Below the pieces are notes generated by a model that saw nothing but the letters and a program-made list of their open reading frames with translations, did no database searches and was not told where the DNA came from. A stretch of 64,000 nucleotides of DNA. It comes from Fulvimarina sp. GTDB taxonomy: Bacteria > Pseudomonadota > Alphaproteobacteria > Rhizobiales > Rhizobiaceae. The stretch spans positions 1 through 64,000 of the forward strand of contig PACL01000060.1 of assembly GCA_002700095.1 (NCBI GenBank). Reading direction: 5' to 3'. Position numbers and translations under genes: made by a program. This document shows, in pieces, positions 6,838-15,478 of this stretch (the stretch's first letter is position 1; each line of letters starts with the position of its first letter).

Positions 6838-9255
6838 TCACCGCCCGCCCCGCACATCCTCCACCGCCCACAACACCCGCTCCGGCGTCGCCGGCGCGTC
6901 GAGCCTCGGAAACGCCTTCCCATCCCCCGCAGCACACACCGCGTCGGTGAGCGCCGAGAACACCGAGATCGCCAGCATGAAGGGCGGCTCGCCGACAGCT
7001 TTCGAGCGGTAGACGGTTTCGGAGCGGTTCTCGCCCTTGTCCCAGATGGCGATCCTGAGATCGTCGGGCCGGTCGTTGGCCGTCGGGATCTTGTAGGTAG
7101 AGGGGGCGTGGGTCTTCAGCCGACCCTTGTCGTCCCACCAGAGTTCCTCGCAGGTCAGCCAGCCCATGCCCTGGATGAAGCCGCCCTCGATCTGGCCCAT
7201 GTCGATCGCCGGGTTCAGCGACCGGCCGACATCGTGGAGGATGTCGGCGCGCAGGAGCCGGTATTCGCCGGTCAAAGTGTCGATCACCACTTCCGAACAG
7301 GCGGCGCCATAGGCGAAGTAGTAGAACGGCCGGCCGCTCGCCGCCTCCCGGTCGTAAGTGATCTCGGGGGTGGCGTAGAAGCCGGTCGAGGACAGGGAGA
7401 TGCGGGCGAGATAGGCCTCGCCGACGAGGTCGCAGAAGCGCTTCTCCATGTTGCCGATGAGAACGCGGTTCGGCTGGAACACCACCTGGTCGGGTGGCAC
7501 GTGATAGCGCTCCGCGGCAAAGTCGATCAGCCGGTCCTTGATCGTGCGGGCGGCGTTGCGGGCCGCCATGCCGTTGAGGTCCGAGCCCGAAGAGGCCGCC
7601 GTCGCCGAGGTGTTCGGCACCTTGGCCGTCGTCGTCGCGGTGATCTTCACCTGGTCGAGGTCGATCTGGAATTCCTCGGCGACGACCTGCGCCACCTTGA
7701 CGAAGAGCCCCTGCCCCATCTCGGTGCCACCGTGGTTCAGATGCACCGAGCCGTCCTTGTAGACATGGACGAGCGCGCCGGCCTGGTTGAGATGGGTGGT
7801 GGTGAAGGAGATGCCGAACTTCACCGGCGTCAGGGCGAGGCCCTTCTTGAGGATCGTGTTCTTCGCGTTGAAGGCCTTCACCGCCTCGCGCCGGGCGCGG
7901 TAGTCTGAGGAGGTTTCCAGCTCCTCGACGATCTCGCCGATGACGCTGTCGGTGACGGGCATGTGGTAGGGCGTGACGGCCGGCTCTTCCCCGGCGCCGG
8001 GATAGAAGTTGCGCTTGCGCACGTCGAGCGGATCGAGCCCGGTCACGAACCCGATCTCGTCCATCGCCCGTTCGATGCCGACCATCCCCTGCGGCCCGCC
8101 GAAGCCGCGGAAGGCGGTGTTGGAGACCGTGTGGGTCTTCAGGCGGCGGGAATGGATGCGGGCGGCCTTGAGGTCATAGGCGTTGTCGGCGTGGAACATC
8201 GCCCGGTCGGCGATAGCGGCGGAGAGATCGCGGGAATAGCCGCAGCGCACGACATGCGCAAAGTCCGCAGCGTGGATCGTCCCGTCCGGGGCAAAGCCGA
8301 GATCGTAGTCGATCCGCATCTCGTGGCGCTTGCCGGTCATCTCCATGTCGTCGTCGCGGTCGAGACGGCATTTCGCCGGCCGCCCGGTCTTGACCGCCAC
8401 GAGAGCGGCGACCGCGGCGAACAGCGCCGGCTGGCTCTCCTTGCCGCCGAAGCCGCCGCCCATGCGCCTGAGCTCCACCGTCACGGCGTGGTCGGGCACG
8501 CCCAGCATCTTGGCGACGTTGTGCTGGACCTCGGAGGGATGCTGGGTGGAAGAGCGCACGAAGACGTCGCCGTCTTCCAGCGGCGCGGCGGTGGCGATCT
8601 GGCCTTCGAGATAGAAATGATCCTGGCCGCCGATTTCGATCCGACCCTTCACCCGCCTCGGCGCCGCGTCGAGCGCGGCGGCCGCATCGCCGAGCCGCAT
8701 TTCGTAAGCCGGCAAAAGATCCTCGCCCGCGGCATCGGCATGGGCGACCGCGTCGTCGATCGAAATCGCGGCGGCCAGGTCCACGTATTCGACCACCGCC
8801 AGCTTCGCGGCGCGCCGGGCGGCCAGAACGGTCTCGGCCGCGACGGCGAAGATCGGCTGGCCGACATATTGGACGATCGCCCCGTCCCCCGTCAGCGGCG
8901 GAAAGATCGGATCGTCGCCGAACACCGGCGAATAGTCGTTCTGGCCGGGTATGTCGTCGGCCGTCAGCACCACGGCGACGCCCGGCGCCGCGCGCACGGC
9001 GGCAAGGTCGAGCCGGGTGATGCGCGCATGGGCGCGCTCAGACATGGCGATGTAGACCTGCAGCATGCCCGGCAGTTCCGGCTCGTCGTCGGTGTAGCGG
9101 GCGGCACCGGTGACGTGTTTCATGCCGCTGTCATGGGCGGTCGGCGTCGCGACGCCGCCCTTGATCCGCGCCTGATGCGCCGGCGGCCGCTCGTTCAGCG
9201 CCGTAACGTCCGGCTCGCCGGCGCCGGAGCGGTCCTGGATGCGGGTCTCGTCCAT
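6838..9255 (-). CDS. xdhB: Xanthine dehydrogenase, molybdopterin-binding large subunit
   Basis: An 805-residue large subunit of the xanthine oxidase family that carries the molybdenum centre and oxidises hypoxanthine and xanthine. Visible family motifs are RRMGGGFGGKE, AFRGFGGPQG, GGTEMGQGLFVK and the C-terminal KAVGEPPFML, which includes the catalytic glutamate region. The preferred start is the ATG at 9255, arranged as TGATG with the xdhA stop; a GTG at 9258 directly before it is an equal possibility. The length matches the bacterial XdhB of two-subunit enzymes. The iron-sulfur and FAD domains are in the adjacent xdhA. Confidence 0.95.
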   Translation of the reverse strand: MDETRIQDRSGAGEPDVTALNERPPAHQARIKGGVATPTAHDSGMKHVTGAARYTDDEPELPGMLQVYIAMSERAHARITRLDLAAVRAAPGVAVVLTADDIPGQNDYSPVFGDDPIFPPLTGDGAIVQYVGQPIFAVAAETVLAARRAAKLAVVEYVDLAAAISIDDAVAHADAAGEDLLPAYEMRLGDAAAALDAAPRRVKGRIEIGGQDHFYLEGQIATAAPLEDGDVFVRSSTQHPSEVQHNVAKMLGVPDHAVTVELRRMGGGFGGKESQPALFAAVAALVAVKTGRPAKCRLDRDDDMEMTGKRHEMRIDYDLGFAPDGTIHAADFAHVVRCGYSRDLSAAIADRAMFHADNAYDLKAARIHSRRLKTHTVSNTAFRGFGGPQGMVGIERAMDEIGFVTGLDPLDVRKRNFYPGAGEEPAVTPYHMPVTDSVIGEIVEELETSSDYRARREAVKAFNAKNTILKKGLALTPVKFGISFTTTHLNQAGALVHVYKDGSVHLNHGGTEMGQGLFVKVAQVVAEEFQIDLDQVKITATTTAKVPNTSATAASSGSDLNGMAARNAARTIKDRLIDFAAERYHVPPDQVVFQPNRVLIGNMEKRFCDLVGEAYLARISLSSTGFYATPEITYDREAASGRPFYYFAYGAACSEVVIDTLTGEYRLLRADILHDVGRSLNPAIDMGQIEGGFIQGMGWLTCEELWWDDKGRLKTHAPSTYKIPTANDRPDDLRIAIWDKGENRSETVYRSKAVGEPPFMLAISVFSALTDAVCAAGDGKAFPRLDAPATPERVLWAVEDVRGGR

Positions 9256-10769
9256 CACGCCGCCCCGCCGATCGCCTGAAGGTCGAGCGCATCCGGGCCA
9301 ATGACGGCGATGCGCCCCGACGCCGCCCCCGCCTGTTCCAGCTGGAAGCGCTTCAACAGGTTCTGCGCGCTCTTCAGGCGGTACTCCCGCGACGCCCGCA
9401 TATCGGTCAGCGGCGCGAAATCCTCCGCCAGCGCCGCCATGGCATCCGCGACCGCCGCCGCATCGAACGGCCGGCCGACCAGCGCGGCCTCGGCCGCCTT
9501 CGCCCGCTTCGGCGTGCCGGCCATGCCGCCGAAGGCGAGGCGCGCTTCGGAGACGACGTCCCCGTCGAAGGTCAGGCGGAAGGCGGCCATCACCGCCGAG
9601 ATGTCGCTATCGAAGCGCTTGGAGATCTTGTGGGCGAAGAAGCGCTGGTCGTCGCCGAGCCGCGGCACTTCGATGGCGGCGACGAACTCGCCTCGTCCCC
9701 GGTCCTGCCGGCCGTATTCGACGAAGAAGTCCTCCAGCGGCACGATCCGCAGATCGTCGCCCTCCCTCAGGAAGATCCGGCTGCCGAGCGCGATGAGGCA
9801 AGGCGGCAGGTCGCCGATGGGAGAGCCATTGGCGATGTTGCCGCCGAGCGTGCCGGCATTGCGGATCTGCGTGCCGGCGAAGCGCCGCAGCATCTCGCCG
9901 AGGTCCGGATGGATGCCGGAGAGCACCTGGCGCGCCTCGCGGTGGGTGATCGCGGCGCCGAAATAGACCCGGCCCGCCGCCTCCTCGATGACCTTCAGGT
10001 CGCGCACATGGCTGACATCGATTATGAGCGGCAGCTCGCGGTGCTGCTTGGTGACCCAGAGCCCGACATCGGTCGCGCCGGCGACGAGCACCGCATCGGG
10101 ATGCGCCGCATAGGTGTCGGCGAGGTCGTCCACGTTGGTCGGGGCCAGCCAGCGATGCCCGTGCGCCTCATAGGCAAAGACGCCTTCGCCCTCGAGGCCG
10201 GCGAGGCGCTCGGCCATGGCCGCATCGGCCTCGCGCGTGTCCGGCACCGGCTCGTCCACCAGTTCCAGCCCGGCCTCGATGATCGGACCGTAGCCGGTGC
10301 AGCGGCAGAGATTGCCGGAGATCGCGTCCTTCACCGACTGGCGGTCGGCGAGAGCGCCGGTCAGCCAGGCGGCATGCAGCTGCATGACGAAGCCCGGCGT
10401 GCAGAAGCCGCACTGGCTGGCATGGTTGTCGACCATCGCCGCCTGCAGCGGCGTCAGCCCGTCGCGGCCGAGATGCTCGATCGTCTCGACGGCCCGGCCG
10501 TTCATCGCCGGGAGAAACTGGATGCAGGCATTGACCGAGCGCCGCTCGAGGCCGCCCGCCCCGTCATGCTCGCAGACGAGCACCGTGCAGGCGCCGCAAT
10601 CGCCCTCGGCGCAGCCTTCCTTGGTGCCGGTCAGGCGCTCGGGGCCGCGCAGATAGTCGAGAAGGGTCGTCGTCGGGAGGGCGCCGGACACCTCCCGCGC
10701 CTCGCCATTGAGGACGAAGCGGATCGGGCGGCTCGCGAGGGCGGGCACGGCTGGCATCGTCCCGGACAT
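9255..10769 (-). CDS. xdhA: Xanthine dehydrogenase, iron-sulfur and FAD-binding small subunit
   Basis: A 504-residue small subunit. The N-terminal ferredoxin-like domain ligates two [2Fe-2S] clusters: C53, C58, C61 and C82 for the first, and C120, C123, C155 and C157 for the second (GNLCRCTGYGPI). The FAD-binding domain follows with GATDVGLWVTKQ and NAGTLGGNIANGSPIGDLPP, and a CO-dehydrogenase-type C-terminal domain ends the chain. It transfers electrons from the molybdenum subunit to NAD or another acceptor. The ATG at 10769 shares its A with the hiuH stop (TGATG), and the same arrangement joins it to xdhB, so all three are probably translationally coupled. Confidence 0.95.
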   Translation of the reverse strand: MSGTMPAVPALASRPIRFVLNGEAREVSGALPTTTLLDYLRGPERLTGTKEGCAEGDCGACTVLVCEHDGAGGLERRSVNACIQFLPAMNGRAVETIEHLGRDGLTPLQAAMVDNHASQCGFCTPGFVMQLHAAWLTGALADRQSVKDAISGNLCRCTGYGPIIEAGLELVDEPVPDTREADAAMAERLAGLEGEGVFAYEAHGHRWLAPTNVDDLADTYAAHPDAVLVAGATDVGLWVTKQHRELPLIIDVSHVRDLKVIEEAAGRVYFGAAITHREARQVLSGIHPDLGEMLRRFAGTQIRNAGTLGGNIANGSPIGDLPPCLIALGSRIFLREGDDLRIVPLEDFFVEYGRQDRGRGEFVAAIEVPRLGDDQRFFAHKISKRFDSDISAVMAAFRLTFDGDVVSEARLAFGGMAGTPKRAKAAEAALVGRPFDAAAVADAMAALAEDFAPLTDMRASREYRLKSAQNLLKRFQLEQAGAASGRIAVIGPDALDLQAIGGAA

Positions 10770-11134
10770 CAGCTTCCCCGGTAGGTCGAGTAGGCGTAGG
10801 GCGAGATGAGCAGCGGCACGTGATAATGCGTCGGCGCCGCGATGCCGAAGCGGATCGGAACCACGTCGAGAAAGGGCGGCTCGGTGAGATCGACGCCGGC
10901 CCTGCGGAAATACTCTCCCACGTAAAACACGAGCTGGTATTGGCCGGATCGCATCGCGTCGCCGGACAGGAGCGGCGCGTCGACCCGCCCGTCCGCATTG
11001 GTGACGACGGACGTCAGCGGCTCGGCCTGTTCGCCCGCCAGCCGCGCCAGCTCGATCCGCATCCCGGCGGCCGGCCGGCCGTGCATCGTGTCGAGCACAT
11101 GGGTCGTCAGTCTGCCGGAGGTCTCTTCGGCCAT
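10769..11134 (-). CDS. hiuH: 5-hydroxyisourate hydrolase
   Basis: A 121-residue transthyretin-related protein that hydrolyses 5-hydroxyisourate to OHCU after urate oxidation. It has the family signature features: [12 protein letters not shown] at the N-terminus (H12), R50 in the TNADGR turn, THYHVPLL (H103/H105) and the diagnostic C-terminal YRGS. It is the first gene of the minus-strand purine block and overlaps xdhA by one base. The OHCU decarboxylase gene that normally completes the pathway is not in the window and may lie beyond puuD. Confidence 0.95.
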   Translation of the reverse strand: MAEETSGRLTTHVLDTMHGRPAAGMRIELARLAGEQAEPLTSVVTNADGRVDAPLLSGDAMRSGQYQLVFYVGEYFRRAGVDLTEPPFLDVVPIRFGIAAPTHYHVPLLISPYAYSTYRGS

Positions 11135-11153
11135 TCAGTCGGTTCCGTCGTTT

Positions 11154-11169
11154 TTGACCATCTGGTCAA
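11154..11169. promoter_or_regulatory. Candidate operator, TTGACCA-TC-TGGTCAA palindrome
   Basis: A perfect inverted repeat with 7-bp arms and a 2-base spacer (TTGACCATCTGGTCAA), centred 27 bases upstream of the hiuH ATG. The position and form are those of a dimeric repressor site (GntR/FadR or TetR style) over the promoter of the purine block. No regulator gene of those families lies adjacent. The nearest HTH protein (11270-11794) has its own palindrome. Confidence 0.55.
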
Positions 11170-11269
11170 GCAGTGTGCAACGAGGGACAGCCGCGGTGCA
11201 AGCGCGCGATCCAAATCGCAAGTCAGCGTGCAACATCACGCCAGTATGATGGTCGCCGGCGTCAGCGTG

Positions 11270-11794
11270 TCAGGGCGTCAACCGGTTCATATCCGGATCA
11301 TCCATGTCGAGTGCATACGAAACTGCGTCCGGGTGTCTTGCAATCGTCCAAAGCAGCGCCAGAGCCGCGGCATCCGGTCTCGAACGGCCCTGCTCCCAGT
11401 TGCGGACGGTTGCGACGTCGAGGCCGAAGCGGAGGCTGAACGCCTCCTGGGAAAGGCCGGTAGCCGACCGAACCAGTTTCACGTCGACAGGATCCGCTTG
11501 ATGCCGTCTCGCGACGATGCCGACGGCAAGGAGCTCCCTCTGCAGCGTTTCGAGATCTTCGACCTTCGGAACGTTCACGTAGGCGCGACCGGAGTCGACC
11601 ATCTCCGTCAGCGCAGCATGCGCTGCCCGGGGAGGCACGTGGCGCCGAACGAGATGACGCGCTGCTTCAGGCGTATTGGCGCCAGGCCGAAACGTCAGGC
11701 TAACGCGAACGGGCGAGCCGGACGCGACCGGGCTTGCGTCCCGGACTTGCACCCGTGGTGCGAACCGCTCCACGAATTTCGATGTATTCGACAT
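11270..11794 (-). CDS. XRE-family HTH protein, possible antitoxin/autoregulator
   Basis: A 174-residue protein with two parts. Residues 1-100 form an alpha/beta region (VRVSLTFRPGANTPEAARHL, then VPKVEDLETLQRELLAVG). Residues 103-158 form an XRE/HigA-like helix-turn-helix (KLVRSATGLSQEAFSLRFGL, then VATVRNWEQGRSRPD). The ATG at 11794 is preceded by GGAG at a good distance. It overlaps the end of the upstream 106-residue gene by 95 bases in another frame, so the two are certainly co-transcribed. The layout of small protein first and HTH protein second, with a palindrome at the first start codon, is like higBA-type modules, where the HTH protein represses its own operon. The partner family is not recognised, so the antitoxin role is an inference. 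Confidence 0.8.
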   Translation of the reverse strand: MSNTSKFVERFAPRVQVRDASPVASGSPVRVSLTFRPGANTPEAARHLVRRHVPPRAAHAALTEMVDSGRAYVNVPKVEDLETLQRELLAVGIVARRHQADPVDVKLVRSATGLSQEAFSLRFGLDVATVRNWEQGRSRPDAAALALLWTIARHPDAVSYALDMDDPDMNRLTP

Positions 11795-12020
11795 CCAGTT
11801 TCTCCGCTATCAGCCGTCCGATCCGGCGCAGACGAGACCACCCCCAGCGCCTCGCCACATCGCCGCCGACATGCATTCCTTCGATGACGAGATGGTCGCT
11901 GAAAACCACGATTTCGCCCATCACCATCAGACGGCCATGAGTGGTGATCACCTCGACGATGAAGCAGGGATCTTCCGAAAGCTGCTCGTCGACGACGAGT
12001 TCTATGTCTTCGACCCGCAT
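11700..12020 (-). CDS. Small protein of unknown family paired with an HTH protein, possible toxin
   Basis: A 106-residue protein that I do not recognise. It starts MRVEDIELVVDEQLSEDPCF, has a beta-rich middle (IVEVITTHGRLMVMGEIVVF), a basic helix (RRWGWSRLRRIGRLIAEKLD, residues 57-76) and a C-terminal strand plus basic tail (YIEIRGAVRTTGASPGRKP). The ATG at 12020 has GTAGGAG five bases upstream, and a 15-base palindrome sits within the expected 5' leader. The downstream HTH gene begins inside it. A short conserved-looking basic tail of the R-T-T-G-A-x-P-G type can occur in RelE/BECR-fold nucleases. That is only a weak resemblance and would need structure prediction. Confidence 0.7.
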   Translation of the reverse strand: MRVEDIELVVDEQLSEDPCFIVEVITTHGRLMVMGEIVVFSDHLVIEGMHVGGDVARRWGWSRLRRIGRLIAEKLDVEYIEIRGAVRTTGASPGRKPGRVRLARSR

Positions 12021-12028
12021 GGAACTCC

Positions 12029-12043
12029 TACGCAATCTGCGTA
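12029..12043. promoter_or_regulatory. Candidate autoregulatory operator TACGCA-ATC-TGCGTA
   Basis: A perfect 6-bp inverted repeat with a 3-base spacer, 8 bases upstream of the start of the 106-residue gene. On the minus strand a TTATAT hexamer (a possible -10 element) lies immediately upstream. The palindrome would therefore sit at the transcription start, a typical position for repression by the HTH protein encoded in the same operon. Confidence 0.5.
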
Positions 12044-12213
12044 TGGATATAACACCAGCGCGTTCGGGTGAACAGATCGGATCAGCCGGGAGCAACGCTC
12101 GTCATGATGACACCTGCTTCCGGAGCAATCGCCCCGCCAGCGCACCGGCGCCGCCCGATTGGCCACCCCGTCGCGGCCGAGCGAGCCGCGCGTCAGCGTC
12201 CGTTCGGCGCGCC

Positions 12214-13173
12214 CTACCGCAGCAGCGCCGTCCACCGGCCAGCCCCGCGGCGCAGCGCCCTCGACAGCGCACCCCGGCGGCCGCCCCGGCCGCCCTTGCC
12301 GCGCCGGCCCGTGAGGGCCTCCAGCTGGGCGAGCCGGCCCGGCGTCTGCGGCACGAGGAGGAGATACATCATGCCGCCGGACGCAAGACGCGCCTCGCGC
12401 TCCTCCGGCCTGATCTCCGAGAGGCTGGCGTCCTTGCCGATGTGGAAGAGCCGGCGCCCCCTGGCGACATCGTCGAGGAGGCGGACCGGATCGCCGGTCT
12501 TCTTCCAGGCGTCCCAGACGAATTCCGTCACGACGACCGCGTCCGGCGAGCGGTCGAGGAGGTTCTTGGCCCCGAGGAGGACCCGGGACTCGAAACCCTC
12601 GACGTCGAGCTTGATGAGATCGACCCGGTCGAGATCGGCGAGGACGTCGTCGATGACGACGATCTCGATCTCGGCGGTCGAATAGCCCTTGGTCGGCCCG
12701 CGCTTCGGCGGCAGGACCCGGCCGCCGCCGGGGAAGTTCGCCATGTAGATCAGCCGCGCCTTCTCCGCGACGTCGCCGGCCGCGGCGCGGAACAGCGTCG
12801 TGCGGTGCCTGAGATCGTTGATGCGGATGTTCTCGAACAGGACGTCGGCGAGGTCGCCATTGGGTTCGAAGGCATAGAGCCGGCCCGTCTCGCCGATGCG
12901 GGTCCCGAGCTTGACGCTGTAATAGCCCATGTTGGCGCCGACATCGATCGCCACGTCGCCCGGGCGCACGAAGCCCATCAGGACGTCGTCGACATGGGTT
13001 TCCCAGGCGCCGTCGAGAATGATCCAGGTGGCGACGTCGCGGGCGGCGGCAGAGACGATGAAGGGCTCGCCGCTGGACAGCCGGGTCAGGCCGCGATGGC
13101 CGCCGAGATAGTAGTAGGGGCGCTGTTGCAAGAGGCGGGGGTCCTTCATCGGCATCGGCATCGGCATCGGCAT
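12214..13173 (-). CDS. FkbM-family SAM-dependent methyltransferase
   Basis: A protein of up to 319 residues of the FkbM methyltransferase family, commonly found with polysaccharide or lipid-modification genes. The SAM-binding motif is DVAIDVGANMGYY (about 73-85), followed by the acidic FEPN and, further on, LIKLDVEGFE. The N-terminus is uncertain: five in-frame ATG codons, six bases apart (13147 to 13173), produce MPMPMPMPM. The ATG at 13149 (MKDPRLLQQRPYYY) may be the ancestral start. The last 35 residues are unusually Arg/Gly-rich and probably unstructured. It is transcribed with tesB upstream, 61 bases away. Confidence 0.85.
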   Translation of the reverse strand: MPMPMPMPMKDPRLLQQRPYYYLGGHRGLTRLSSGEPFIVSAAARDVATWIILDGAWETHVDDVLMGFVRPGDVAIDVGANMGYYSVKLGTRIGETGRLYAFEPNGDLADVLFENIRINDLRHRTTLFRAAAGDVAEKARLIYMANFPGGGRVLPPKRGPTKGYSTAEIEIVVIDDVLADLDRVDLIKLDVEGFESRVLLGAKNLLDRSPDAVVVTEFVWDAWKKTGDPVRLLDDVARGRRLFHIGKDASLSEIRPEEREARLASGGMMYLLLVPQTPGRLAQLEALTGRRGKGGRGGRRGALSRALRRGAGRWTALLR

Positions 13174-13176
13174 CGG
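13147..13176. repeat. Five tandem CATCGG hexamers at the FkbM gene start
   Basis: Five perfect copies of CATCGG in tandem. On the minus strand each supplies an ATG, giving Met-Pro repeats at the N-terminus of the methyltransferase. Gain or loss of units would keep the reading frame and change only the number of start codons and their distance from the ribosome-binding site. Confidence 0.9.
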
Positions 13177-13234
13177 CGGCGCCGCGCGCCCGGCTCGGGA
13201 GCGGCGCGGGTCGGCAGCGACAGGGCTCGGCGCC

Positions 13235-14104
13235 TCAACTCGCCTGCCTTTTCGGCCGGATCAAGCCCTCCTGCGCGACCGAGGCGATCAGCGTGCCATC
13301 GAGGCCGTAGAGCGAGCCGCGCGTCAGGCCGCGGCCGCCCGAGGAGGAGGGCGAATCCTGGGTGTAGAGCATCCAGTCCGACACCCGCGCCGGCTGATGG
13401 AACCACATGGCATGGTCGAGGCTGGCCGCCTGCACCCGCTCGTCGAAGACCGACAGGCCATGGGCGAACAGCGCCGTGTCGAGCAGCGTCATGTCGGAGA
13501 GATAGGCGAGGATCACCGTGTTCAGCACCGGGTCCTCGCCGACATCGCCGCGGCAGCGCACCCAGATGTGCTGGAACGGCTCGAGCTTGTCGTTGGAGAG
13601 ATAATGATCGAGCCCGACCGGGCGGAACTCGATCGCCCGCGGCCGCTGCCAGTAGCGCTGCACCGCCGGCGGGGCGTTCTTCAGGATGGTCTCCTCCAGC
13701 GCCTTGCCATGGGGAAGTTCGTCTGGCCTTGGAACATCCGGCATCGCCAACTGATGCTCGAAGCCCTGCTCGTGCTTCTGGAAGGAGGCCGAGAGCGAGA
13801 AGATCGCGAGGCCGTGCTGCATGGCGACGACGCGGCGGGTGGTGAAGGAGCCGCCGTCGCGGATCCGGTCGACGGCATAGACGATCGGGATCGCCGGATC
13901 GCCCGGCCGCATGAAATAGGCATGCAGCGAATGGCAGGCGCGCTCGGAGGGCACCGTGCGGATGGCGGCGGCGAGCGCCTGGGCGATCACCTGGCCGCCA
14001 AACACCCGCTGCCAGCCATTGTCGGGGCTCACCCCGCGATAGAGGTCTTCCTCGAGTTTTTCGAGATCGAGAATGGCCAGAAGCTGTTCAACCGGGTCGC
14101 TCAT
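13235..14104 (-). CDS. tesB: Acyl-CoA thioesterase II
   Basis: A 289-residue double-hotdog thioesterase that hydrolyses medium- and long-chain acyl-CoA. It shows the TesB signatures RVFGGQVIAQAL (33-44) and SLHAYFMRPGDP in the first hotdog, and SLDHAMWFH, then RGLTRGSLY and a conserved glutamine in SVAQEGLIRP in the second. These correspond to the Asp/Thr(Ser)/Gln catalytic set of the family. The ATG at 14104 begins MSDPVEQLLAILDLE, the usual family start. It is divergent from the UbiH-type gene, with a 97-base gap. Confidence 0.93.
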   Translation of the reverse strand: MSDPVEQLLAILDLEKLEEDLYRGVSPDNGWQRVFGGQVIAQALAAAIRTVPSERACHSLHAYFMRPGDPAIPIVYAVDRIRDGGSFTTRRVVAMQHGLAIFSLSASFQKHEQGFEHQLAMPDVPRPDELPHGKALEETILKNAPPAVQRYWQRPRAIEFRPVGLDHYLSNDKLEPFQHIWVRCRGDVGEDPVLNTVILAYLSDMTLLDTALFAHGLSVFDERVQAASLDHAMWFHQPARVSDWMLYTQDSPSSSGGRGLTRGSLYGLDGTLIASVAQEGLIRPKRQAS

Positions 14105-14201
14105 CCATAGATACTCCGCGAGGTGGCGCCCGTTCGTATCGCGGGAGCCGACGGATCGCAAAGCCTTACCGCCGGCCTCGCCGGCAGTCAGCGGAGTTGG
14201 A

Positions 14202-15455
14202 ATGACGATGAGCGACGCCCCCTTCGAGACGACCGGAGCGATGATCGACGTCCTCGTCGCCGGCGCCGGCTATGTCGGCCTGACCACCGCCGTCGCCATC
14301 AAGCAGGCCGCGCCGCATCTCGCCGTCAGCATCGTCGATGCGGCCCCCGAGGGCGTCTGGGAGAGGGACGGCCGCGCCTCGGCGGTGGCCGCCGCCGCGG
14401 TGCGCATGCTGGAGCAGCTGCAGGTCTGGCCGCAGATCCGCGACGAGGCGCAGCCGATCACCGAGATGATCGTCACCGATTCCAAGGCCGCCGACGCGGT
14501 GCGGCCGGTCTTCCTGACCTTCGGCGGCGAGGCGCAGCCGGGCGAGGCCTTCGCCCACATGATGCCGAACGTCGCCCTCAACGGTGCCCTGCGGCAGCGT
14601 GCCGCCGACCTCGGCATCACCATCCGCCAGGGTATCGCCGTCTCCGGCATCGCCGAGGCCATCGGCCATGTCGACGTGCGGCTGTCGGACGGCTCCAGCC
14701 TTGCGGCGCGGCTGCTCGTCGCCTGCGACGGCGTCAAGTCGGCGATCCGCGACATGGCCGGCATCCGCACGCTGCACTGGGACTACGGCCAGTCCGGCAT
14801 CGTCGCCACGGTCGGCCACGAGCGCCCGCACGACGGCCGGGCCGAGGAGCATTTCCTGCCCTCCGGGCCCTTCGCCATCCTGCCGCTCAAGGGCAACCGC
14901 TCCTCGCTGGTCTGGACCGAGCCGACGCGCGAGGCCGAGCGCCTCGTCGCCGCCGACGACATGGTGTTCGAGCTGGAACTCGAGCAGCGTTTCGGCCACA
15001 GGCTCGGCGCTCTGACCGTCGAGGGGCCGCGCCGGGCCTTTCCGCTCGGCCTGACGCTGGCGCGGGACTTCGTGCGCCCCCGCATCGCGCTGGCGGGCGA
15101 TGCCGCCCACGGCATCCACCCGATCGCCGGCCAGGGCCTCAATCTCGGCTTCAAGGATGCGGCGGCGCTCGCCGAGACGGTGGTCGACGCGGAGCGCCGC
15201 GGCCTCGACATCGGGGCGCTGGACGTGCTCGAGGGCTACCAGCGCTGGCGGCGCTTCGACACGCTCCAGATGGGGATCACCACGGACGTGCTCAATCGGT
15301 TGTTCTCCAACGACAATTCGGTGCTTCGCATGGCCCGCTCCTTCGGCCTGTCGCTGGTCGACCGGGCGCCGGCGCTGAAGGACTTCTTCATCGGCCAGGC
15401 GGCCGGCCTGACCAAGGGGCCTTCGCCCCGGCTGCTGCGCGGCGAGGCGATCTGA
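14202..15455 (+). CDS. UbiH/UbiF-family FAD-dependent hydroxylase
   Basis: A 417-residue flavoprotein monooxygenase of the UbiH/UbiF/COQ6 family, which hydroxylates the ubiquinone ring. It contains the dinucleotide-binding GAGYVGLTTA (21-30), the middle motif LLVACDGVKSAIRDM (DG motif) and GDAAHGIHPIAGQGLNLG (about 297-314), which binds the FAD ribityl. The ATG at 14202 is preceded by GGAG, with a second in-frame ATG two codons later. Which ring position it acts on cannot be told from sequence alone. It stands alone between tesB and the convergent sulfotransferase gene. Confidence 0.9.
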   Translation: MTMSDAPFETTGAMIDVLVAGAGYVGLTTAVAIKQAAPHLAVSIVDAAPEGVWERDGRASAVAAAAVRMLEQLQVWPQIRDEAQPITEMIVTDSKAADAVRPVFLTFGGEAQPGEAFAHMMPNVALNGALRQRAADLGITIRQGIAVSGIAEAIGHVDVRLSDGSSLAARLLVACDGVKSAIRDMAGIRTLHWDYGQSGIVATVGHERPHDGRAEEHFLPSGPFAILPLKGNRSSLVWTEPTREAERLVAADDMVFELELEQRFGHRLGALTVEGPRRAFPLGLTLARDFVRPRIALAGDAAHGIHPIAGQGLNLGFKDAAALAETVVDAERRGLDIGALDVLEGYQRWRRFDTLQMGITTDVLNRLFSNDNSVLRMARSFGLSLVDRAPALKDFFIGQAAGLTKGPSPRLLRGEAI

Positions 15456-15478
15456 GAGGTCGCGGGCAACCTCGCCCG

